Below are positions 13,734-19,019 of a DNA stretch of 20,832 bases, piece after piece. Origin of the DNA: Candidatus Margulisiibacteriota bacterium. GTDB taxonomy: Bacteria; Margulisbacteria; WOR-1; JAKLHX01; JBAZKV01. The position numbers and the translations under genes were made by a program. The stretch spans positions 1 through 20,832 of the forward strand of contig JBAZKV010000026.1 in NCBI GenBank assembly GCA_041650635.1, given 5' to 3'. The notes under the pieces are model-generated. The model was given only the letters and a program-made list of their open reading frames with translations, was not told the origin of the DNA and searched no databases. Each line of letters begins with the position of its first letter. Position 1 is the stretch's first letter.

Positions 13734-14863
13734 GATTTAAAGTCGCAGAGGTTCTCTTTGATCTCGAACAGTTTGACAAGGTCCCTCTGGGCTATGATGC
13801 CCACAAGCCTGCCTTTGTCTATAACGAGCAGTTTTCCAAGCCCCGATTTTGACACCTGTATCAGGGCATCCAGCGCGTCCTCGTCGGGACAGGACAGCAG
13901 TTCCTTTTTAGGCTCCTGCAGCACCTTTTCCACCTTGCAGGACCCCCATTCGCTGTTGGGAACGGTTTTAATCCCCTGCATTGTTACCATGCCTTTGAAT
14001 ATCCCGTTGTCCACCACAGGAAAGCCGAGATGCCTGTATTTGTAAAAGTAATCTTCAACCAGCCTCTCTAACACCAGATCGGAGGGAACACAAATAACCT
14101 CTTTTACCATTATGTCCCTGAGCTTGGTGCCGACAAGGGCCTTTTTGAGCACAAGATGCTGGTATGCAAGATCGGCGGCTTCATGGATAAAAAAGCCGAT
14201 TATTATGAACCAGACCCCCGAAATTATCTGGCCAAAGAACAAATAGACAAGCCCGAGCAGCATGAAAGCAAAAGAGAACAATTTTCCGAAGTTGGAGGCG
14301 ATATGAGTGGCTTCTTTGAGGCTGGAATCAAAATGCCATATAGTTGCGCGCAGGAGCCTGCCCCCGTCAAGAGGGAAGCCCGGGATCATGTTAAAGACGG
14401 CCAGGGACGCATTAATAATGCCGGTATAGCCGATGACAGAGATCACCAGGGGTTCCATACTCAGCTGGGAGGCCGTTTGATAGGCGGCAAAGCAAAATAC
14501 AGCGATGAAAGCAGAACACAAAGGGCCCGCCACGGCCACTTTGAACTCGACCGAAGGGGATGACGGCTCTTTTTCCATCTGCGCCACTCCCCCAAAAATA
14601 AAGAGCGTGATCTTTTTGATGGGGATGCCGTTCTTTCTGGCCACAAAAGAATGCGAGAGTTCGTGCAGCAGTATTGAGATGAACAAAAGCAGGGTAGAAA
14701 GCACAGCGGCTGTCCAGTAACTGGCCGGCGGCAGTCCCGGATTATAGGCCGGGAACCAGCTGACCGCAAGGGTCCAGGTTATCAGTCCAAAGATCGCTAT
14801 CCAGGTATAATTGACCTCGATCGGGATCCCGCCAGCGGAACCTATGGTAAGGGATGTCTTCAT
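13730..14863 (-). CDS. Site-2 protease family membrane metalloprotease with two CBS domains (M50)
   Basis: The 377-residue membrane zinc protease has HELSH (H67, E68, H71) in membrane segment two and the second metal motif NMIPGFPLDGGR (158-169, D166) in a later segment. These are followed by further membrane helices and two CBS domains (about 245-370: KLRDIMVKEVICVPSD... and VEKVLQEPKKELLSCPD...). The SpoIVFB-like S2P group with C-terminal CBS domains is often gated by adenine nucleotides. Likely targets are anti-sigma factors or membrane protein remnants; none is identified here. ATG 14863 lies 8 nt after an extended -10 box, so its mRNA is predicted to be leaderless. It is the first gene of the operon with the DJ-1 gene and polX. 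Confidence 0.92.
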   Translation of the reverse strand: MKTSLTIGSAGGIPIEVNYTWIAIFGLITWTLAVSWFPAYNPGLPPASYWTAAVLSTLLLFISILLHELSHSFVARKNGIPIKKITLFIFGGVAQMEKEPSSPSVEFKVAVAGPLCSAFIAVFCFAAYQTASQLSMEPLVISVIGYTGIINASLAVFNMIPGFPLDGGRLLRATIWHFDSSLKEATHIASNFGKLFSFAFMLLGLVYLFFGQIISGVWFIIIGFFIHEAADLAYQHLVLKKALVGTKLRDIMVKEVICVPSDLVLERLVEDYFYKYRHLGFPVVDNGIFKGMVTMQGIKTVPNSEWGSCKVEKVLQEPKKELLSCPDEDALDALIQVSKSGLGKLLVIDKGRLVGIIAQRDLVKLFEIKENLCDFKS

Positions 14864-14871
14864 TTTTCTTG

Positions 14872-14880
14872 ATTATAACA
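14872..14880 (-). promoter_or_regulatory. Extended -10 box of the M50-DJ-1-polX operon
   Basis: TGTTATAAT on the minus strand is separated by 8 nt from ATG 14863, predicting a leader of 0-2 nt. No convincing -35 at 17 nt; TTGAGT at 15 nt is a weak candidate. Confidence 0.55.
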
Positions 14881-14907
14881 TATAGGTTAAAAACTCAAAA
14901 TCACCGG

Positions 14908-15795
14908 CTATCTGATATTAAGTTCTTTAAGGACTCTTTTGGCGGCTCTGTTGTCAGGCGCCCAGCATCCCCTGTGGTCAATGGAAACGTAGCCGGGAAG
15001 GGTGTCGGAGCGGATATTTCGCCTGTCGGTCATCCTCAAAAAATTGCCGGCCTCAAAAAGCTCGCGTCCGGATATATCCGATGAAAAGGTCCTTTTGACC
15101 GCGGAAACGAGAGCGGGAAGTCTGAACAGCGTTGCGGGGCTGCCCAACTTCTTGAACATCTCCCTTATGAAAGTCTGCTGTCTTTCAACTCTGCCTATGT
15201 CCGCTTTTTCATCGTTCCTGAACCTGATGTAGTCGTGGGCTTCTTTGCCGGAAAGCCGACGGTAGCCTTTTTTCAGGTTGATGTTCAAGCCTCCCCAGGT
15301 ATCCCTGTACTTCATGTCCTTTTCGACATACAGTTTTATGCCTCCAAGGCTGTCAACTATCTTTGCCAGGCCTCCCGGCCTTATCACTATGTGCCTGTCT
15401 ATGTGCACATCCAGCAATTTTGAAACGGAAGAGATGGTCAGCTCCTCTTTTCCTATGGCATAGGCTGAGTTGATGCGGTCGAGCCCGTGTCCCGGTATGT
15501 CCGCCAGAGTGTCCCTGGGGATCGAGAGCAGTGACGCGGTTTGGGAGAACGGGTTTATGCTTGCCAGGATAAGAGTATCCGTGCGGTTAGCCCTGACAGG
15601 ACGGTGCATTTCGTCAAAGGTCTGGTCAAGCCCCATGACCAGGATATTGGTCCTCTTTAGGGGGATGCCGAACTTTAAAGAAGATGGCAGGCTGCGGGGC
15701 ATGAAGATATAAAACCAGAAATATGCTATCAGGAGCAGACACACCAAGAGTGTTATTATCCTTAGAAGGTCAGGCCGCCTAGGTTTTTTTGCCAT
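14908..15795 (-). CDS. LytR-CpsA-Psr (LCP) family protein
   Basis: LCP enzymes move glycopolymers from lipid carriers onto peptidoglycan or other acceptors at the outer membrane-face. The 295-residue product has a basic N-terminus, one membrane helix (about 11-31), then the extracellular LCP domain: NILVMGLDQ (50-58), RANRTDTLILASIN (68-81) with conserved R71 and D73, LLSIPRDTLADIPGHGLDRINSAYA (89-113), GGLAKIVDSLGGI, and a C-terminal DYIRFRNDEKADIGRVERQQ block containing the lipid-phosphate-binding arginines. I choose ATG 15795 because a good -35/-10 pair positions the transcript start there. In-frame ATGs at 15804 and 15822 are alternatives that fall in or upstream of the -10 box. The gene follows ssb with a 143-bp gap. 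Confidence 0.88.
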   Translation of the reverse strand: MAKKPRRPDLLRIITLLVCLLLIAYFWFYIFMPRSLPSSLKFGIPLKRTNILVMGLDQTFDEMHRPVRANRTDTLILASINPFSQTASLLSIPRDTLADIPGHGLDRINSAYAIGKEELTISSVSKLLDVHIDRHIVIRPGGLAKIVDSLGGIKLYVEKDMKYRDTWGGLNINLKKGYRRLSGKEAHDYIRFRNDEKADIGRVERQQTFIREMFKKLGSPATLFRLPALVSAVKRTFSSDISGRELFEAGNFLRMTDRRNIRSDTLPGYVSIDHRGCWAPDNRAAKRVLKELNIR

Positions 15796-15802
15796 CAGAC
15801 CC

Positions 15803-15831
15803 ATGATAGATAATGCCCGCATCTATTTCAA
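15803..15831 (-). promoter_or_regulatory. LCP gene promoter, predicted leaderless
   Basis: TTGAAA (15831-15826), a 17-nt spacer, and TATCAT (15808-15803) on the minus strand, followed by 7 nt to ATG 15795. This is the only leaderless candidate with a standard -35 rather than TGn. Confidence 0.55.
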
Positions 15832-15844
15832 GAGGGAAGCGGGG

Positions 15845-15887
15845 ACCGGGGAGCGCAGCCCGTATGGGTGCGGGCAGGATCCCCGGT
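15845..15887. repeat. Nested hairpin between ssb and the LCP gene
   Basis: ACCGGGGA (15845-15852) pairs with TCCCCGGT (15880-15887), enclosing a second pair GCCCG (15858-15862) and CGGGC (15871-15875). GC-rich stem after ssb without a T-tract; it may be an intrinsic terminator of poor type, an mRNA 3' end protector or a REP-like element. On the minus strand the preceding sequence also contains a tandem 8-mer GTGTCGAA x2 near 15907-15922. Confidence 0.55.
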
Positions 15888-15938
15888 AAACATTGTCGGG
15901 TTTTTCGACACTTCGACACCCCTTTGACCCGCTGGGCC

Positions 15939-16325
15939 CTAGGCAACAAGAGCAAGGTCGTCCTCCTCAACTTTTGGGGCCTCCTGCGATGCTACTTTAA
16001 AGAACTTGTTGTCCAGCATCAGCATATTGTCGACAATTATCTCGGTGGACTGCTTTTTTGCCCCCTTCAGCTCATAACTCCTTATGTTGAGCCTTCCTTC
16101 TATGGCCACCAGGCTGCCCTTTTTGAGATATTCTCCGCAGATCTTGGCAAGCCCCCGCCAGGCCACGCAATTAAAGAAATCCGCCTCCGCTGTTTCTTCT
16201 TCCTTTCTCTTTATCCTGTTCACCGCCACCGTGAACCTGGCCACCGGGATCTCGTTCTTGGTGTAGCGGATCTCGGGGTCGCGGGTAAGCCTGCCGGTCA
16301 TTATCATCCTGTTCAATCCTGCCAT
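15939..16325 (-). CDS. ssb: Single-stranded DNA-binding protein with atypical C-terminus
   Basis: A 128-residue OB-fold SSB: MAGLNRMIMTGRLTRDPEIRYT at the N-terminus, ARFTVAVNRIKRK, ADFFNCVAWRGLAKICGEYLKKGSLVAIEGRL and the STEIIVDNMLML strand, the order typical of bacterial SSB/PriB-like proteins. ATG 16325 follows AGGGAGGTGAT, the best Shine-Dalgarno sequence in the window; an earlier in-frame start at 16358 would span this sequence. The Gly/Pro-rich linker is nearly absent, and the C-terminus is VEEDDLALVA instead of the usual acidic tip ending DIPF or DLPF. The acidic residues are there but the terminal Pro-Phe that docks partner proteins is not. It may be a secondary SSB or a lineage-specific variant. 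Confidence 0.93.
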   Translation of the reverse strand: MAGLNRMIMTGRLTRDPEIRYTKNEIPVARFTVAVNRIKRKEEETAEADFFNCVAWRGLAKICGEYLKKGSLVAIEGRLNIRSYELKGAKKQSTEIIVDNMLMLDNKFFKVASQEAPKVEEDDLALVA

Positions 16326-16435
16326 AAGTATCACCTCCCTTTGCCTTTGACACAGCAATTCCGGCGCCAGGCGCGGCAGGAGGCATCTCTAACCTTATCG
16401 CGAACACGCGTCTCGAACAAACGCGAAACAAGACC
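16323..16435 (-). promoter_or_regulatory. ssb 5' region with three CGCGAACA-like direct repeats
   Basis: In plus-strand orientation CGCGAACA (16399-16406), CTCGAACA (16412-16419) and CGCGAAACA (16422-16430) are spaced 13 and 10 nt. They sit upstream of the strong ssb Shine-Dalgarno sequence, and GCGCCaGGCGC (near 16360-16372) forms a small stem. They could be an operator for a damage-response or other regulator, but the arrangement does not match a standard LexA box clearly. Confidence 0.35.
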
Positions 16436-16801
16436 TCATCTGCCTTTGAGTATCCTTTTGTATTTAATGCCTTCCCTTGCAAAACTGGCCAGGATGCCTA
16501 ATTGAAGTCCTGTTTTCTTAAGATATGCAAGCACCTGCTTGATGTCTTTTTGTGTGAAATACTGCTTTGCCTTGATCTCCAGCACTATCTTATTGTCAAC
16601 TATGAAATCGATATAATACCTGCCCAGATTACATCCGTCCAACTCAAGATCAGTCCTGACCTGTTCAAGATAGGGAAGTTTTGTTTTTTCCAGTTTGTTT
16701 TTAATCGCTTTGTAATAGTACTTCTCCTGAAATCCGCCACCCAATGAATGATGGACATCAAAGAGGATACCCATTAGCGTATAACTAAGATCGGGATGCA
16801 C
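16436..16801 (-). CDS. GxxExxY family protein (PD-(D/E)XK-like fold)
   Basis: The 121-residue product starts at GTG 16801 and shows the defining motif GFQEKYY (GxxExxY) inside VHHSLGGGFQEKYYYKAI, followed by DFIVDNKIVLEIKAK, which looks like a PD-(D/E)XK nuclease core (Asp...Glu-x-Lys), and a C-terminal LGILASFAREGIKYKRIL. This small family is common in candidate phyla and often scattered as single genes; its biological role is not established. The frame is open to 16906 with ATGs upstream (16855), but those would run into the divergent lipoprotein gene, and the usual family length (about 120-130) fits the GTG start. Only 25 bp separate it from the divergent start at 16827. Confidence 0.82.
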   Translation of the reverse strand: MHPDLSYTLMGILFDVHHSLGGGFQEKYYYKAIKNKLEKTKLPYLEQVRTDLELDGCNLGRYYIDFIVDNKIVLEIKAKQYFTQKDIKQVLAYLKKTGLQLGILASFAREGIKYKRILKGR

Positions 16802-16810
16802 CAGCTTGTC

Positions 16811-16819
16811 TGGTATAAT
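16811..16819 (+). promoter_or_regulatory. Extended -10 box of the deacetylase lipoprotein gene, predicted leaderless
   Basis: TGGTATAAT ends 7 nt before ATG 16827, so transcription should start at about the A of the ATG. No -35 is apparent at the right distance. The same stretch lies within the 25-bp divergent gap to the GxxExxY gene; on the minus strand TATACC gives only a weak -10. Confidence 0.6.
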
Positions 16820-16826
16820 TACGGGT

Positions 16827-18863
16827 ATGAAGAGATCCTTCCTGAAACTGTTCATTGCGGCAGTCCTATTTGTGTATGGTTTTATTTTTAGTTCCTGCGG
16901 CATCACAGAAAGAGAGCCGGAAACCGCCTATAACGAACTCGGGAAGGTCTTTGTCGTTGAATACCACCGTATCGCAGAAAAAGAAGGAGCCTGGACAAGG
17001 TCGGCCGAGAACTTTAGAAAGGACCTTCAAGCTTATTATGACCTCGGGTTCAGGCTGGTGTCGATAAAAGACTTCTTTAACGAAGGAAAAGCAAAGGTCC
17101 CGGCAGGAAAAATGCCTCTCATAATGACCTTTGACGATGCTACCGCCAGCCAGTTCAAATGGCTGATCGTTAACGGAGCCACTGCGGAGGGCAGCGGAGG
17201 TTATCCAAAGATAGATCCGAGCTGTGCCATAGGTATCCTGGACGAATTCCATAAAAAGCACCCCGACTTTGGAAGGGCCGCGACATTTTTCTGCAACAGC
17301 AATCCCTTTTACCAGCCCGAGGCCAAAGATGCCTGGAAGTTGAAGCTGCAGTATCTTGTCAAGACGGGCAGGGAGATAGGCAATCATACCTACGGACATG
17401 ACGACCTTTCAAAACTGGATTTTAACGGGATCAAAAAGACCCTTGCGATGCAGCAGTCCCTTATAGAGGAGGCCCTGCCTTCTTACGAGGCTTCTTCCGT
17501 TGCCCTGCCCTTTGGCGTGCTGCCCAAGAGGGGAAGATGGCTTTTGCAGGCAGGAGAGTACGGAGGTAAAGCTTACCGCTACAAAGTGGCTTTTTTGGTG
17601 GGCTGGAGCCCGACGCTGCCGCCTTATCACAAAGATTTTGATCCCGCGATGGTGCAGAGGGTGCAGGCTGATGATACAGAGCTGGCCAAATGGTTCGCCC
17701 ATTTGAAAAAGAACCCCGGGGACTATTTTGTGAGCGACGGTGATCCAAACAAGGTGTCCATCCAGGAAAAAGACCGGGACCTCCTTGACAGGACCCAGTT
17801 AAAAGCCGGAACAAAGGTGGCGGTCTATGACGGCAGGAAAAAGCTGTCCGAAACGACAGTATCCTCAAAAAAAAACAGGCTGAGCAGGCTAAAGACCTCA
17901 GATAAAGGCGTTTACTACACTTTTCACAGCGCAGGGATACCGTCCAGGATAGACGACATAATAACCAATTACAAAAAAACCGGGCTCAACACTCTTGTCA
18001 TCGACATGAAGGATGTCGACGGTATCCTGGGTGTCGATCTTCCAGTCCCGCTGGCAGAAAGCACCGGCGCCAAAGAAAGGATCTATATTAAAGACCTCAG
18101 AAGCCTCGTGGCAAAACTGCATGCTGAGGGGATCATCGTTTCGGCAAGGATATCTGTCTTTAAGGACCGGTTCCTGGCCAAAAAACGGCCTGATCTTGCG
18201 CTGCACGGCAATTCCGGTTCTGTTTGGACCGAGAACGACGGAGTGAACTGGGTCAACCCGTTTTCCAAAGAGGTCTGGAAATACAATGTTGATATAGCGG
18301 AAGCGGCTGTCCTGGCAGGGGCTGATGAGGTGCAGTTTGATTACATAAGATTCCCGGAAAAAGGGCGGGTCGAGAACATTTTAATACCCAAGGACAAGGA
18401 AAAATATTATGCCATTGAAGGATTTCTCAGATATGCGTACGAGAGGCTTGAAAAATACGATGCCTCAATCGCCATAGATGTGTTTGGCGTCATGTCCTGG
18501 CTAAAGGATGTTGATATTTCGATAACCGGCCAGAGGGTGGGGGAGATGGCCAAATATGTCTTTGTCGTCTGCCCGATGCTGTATCCGTCGCATTTTGACA
18601 GCGGTTTTGACGGCTGCAAGAGCCCGGTGGACGAGCCGTATGTTTTCATGAAAAGGGGAGCCGAAAAGACCCTGAAGCTTATGGGAGGCTCTGACGCAAA
18701 AATGGTGGCTTGGATACAGGGTTTTGATTGGAGAGTAAAGAACTTTGACGAGAACTATGTGCTCCAGCAGAAAAAGGCGTTGAATGACCTCGGCATCTCC
18801 AGCTTTCTTGTCTGGAACGCCGGCAACAGATACTCCGTTACATACTCCGCGCTGACAAAGTAG
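16827..18863 (+). CDS. Lipoprotein: polysaccharide deacetylase (NodB/CE4) fused to a DUF4015-type glycoside hydrolase
   Basis: The 678-residue product has a lipoprotein signal (FIFSSC, acylated C24). The first domain (about 40-300) is a CE4-type deacetylase: TFDDA (101-105; D103, D104), HTYGH (187-191; both His), and the LPFG motif (227-230) where others have RPPYG or YPFG. A linker with a small strand-rich stretch (about 310-350) leads to a second domain (about 366-678): TGLNTLVIDMKDVDG, SARISVFKD, GVNWVNPFSKEVW, ADEVQFDYIRFP (499-510), VCPMLYPSHF and WIQGFDW. This order matches DUF4015 (PF13200), a presumed TIM-barrel glycoside hydrolase. It should act on a cell-surface or exported amino-sugar polymer. 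The layout parallels PgaB (CE4 plus GH153, lipoprotein) but the second domain is a different family. It is leaderless by prediction. Confidence 0.87.
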   Translation: MKRSFLKLFIAAVLFVYGFIFSSCGITEREPETAYNELGKVFVVEYHRIAEKEGAWTRSAENFRKDLQAYYDLGFRLVSIKDFFNEGKAKVPAGKMPLIMTFDDATASQFKWLIVNGATAEGSGGYPKIDPSCAIGILDEFHKKHPDFGRAATFFCNSNPFYQPEAKDAWKLKLQYLVKTGREIGNHTYGHDDLSKLDFNGIKKTLAMQQSLIEEALPSYEASSVALPFGVLPKRGRWLLQAGEYGGKAYRYKVAFLVGWSPTLPPYHKDFDPAMVQRVQADDTELAKWFAHLKKNPGDYFVSDGDPNKVSIQEKDRDLLDRTQLKAGTKVAVYDGRKKLSETTVSSKKNRLSRLKTSDKGVYYTFHSAGIPSRIDDIITNYKKTGLNTLVIDMKDVDGILGVDLPVPLAESTGAKERIYIKDLRSLVAKLHAEGIIVSARISVFKDRFLAKKRPDLALHGNSGSVWTENDGVNWVNPFSKEVWKYNVDIAEAAVLAGADEVQFDYIRFPEKGRVENILIPKDKEKYYAIEGFLRYAYERLEKYDASIAIDVFGVMSWLKDVDISITGQRVGEMAKYVFVVCPMLYPSHFDSGFDGCKSPVDEPYVFMKRGAEKTLKLMGGSDAKMVAWIQGFDWRVKNFDENYVLQQKKALNDLGISSFLVWNAGNRYSVTYSALTK

Positions 18864-18933
18864 AGACTCCTATATTGTCTAATAACTTATTGACACATTT
18901 GGTCGTTGGCGTGATAATAGGGGCAAGAACTAA
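18864..18933. other. Intergenic stretch between the lipoprotein and propeller genes
   Basis: This stretch holds the sigma70-type promoter listed separately. No terminator for the upstream gene is evident. GGGGCAAG also appears at 18920-18927, an extra copy of the heptamer-type sequence found in the downstream hairpin. Confidence 0.4.
18890..18918 (+). promoter_or_regulatory. Consensus sigma70-type promoter of the beta-propeller gene
   Basis: TTGACA (18890-18895), an exact 17-nt spacer, and GATAAT (18913-18918). This is the closest match to full consensus in the window. The predicted transcript starts near 18925, giving a leader of about 95 nt before ATG 19020. Confidence 0.65.
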
Positions 18934-19010
18934 GGGCCAAGGGGCAAGGGTCAAGTCAAACACTGGGCATACTATGTCTGACTATACCCTTGACCCTACA
19001 CCCTTGCCCC
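18934..19010 (+). repeat. Heptamer-repeat inverted structure in the 5' leader of the beta-propeller gene
   Basis: Left arm: three head-to-tail GGGNCAA heptamers (18934-18954). Right arm: reverse-complement heptamers at 18989-19010. GGGTCAAG (18948-18955) pairs exactly with CTTGACCC (18989-18996), and GGGGCAA (18941-18947) with TTGCCCC (19004-19010), leaving a 7-nt bulge. An alternative register pairs GGGGCAAGGGT (18941-18951) with ACCCTTGCCCC (19000-19010). The base of the stem ends 9 nt before the ATG; there is no Shine-Dalgarno sequence or T-tract. Confidence 0.7.
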
Positions 19011-19019
19011 AAACAATAT

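Noticed and set aside
16399..16430. Possible LexA box upstream of ssb
   Set aside because: No CGAACNNNNGTTCG or cyanobacterial RGTACNNNDGTWC arrangement is present; only direct repeats are seen.
16171..16482. 103-codon minus-strand frame overlapping ssb and the GxxExxY end
   Set aside because: Its Arg/Gly-rich tail is the ssb sequence in another frame; ssb has the strong Shine-Dalgarno sequence and OB-fold motifs.
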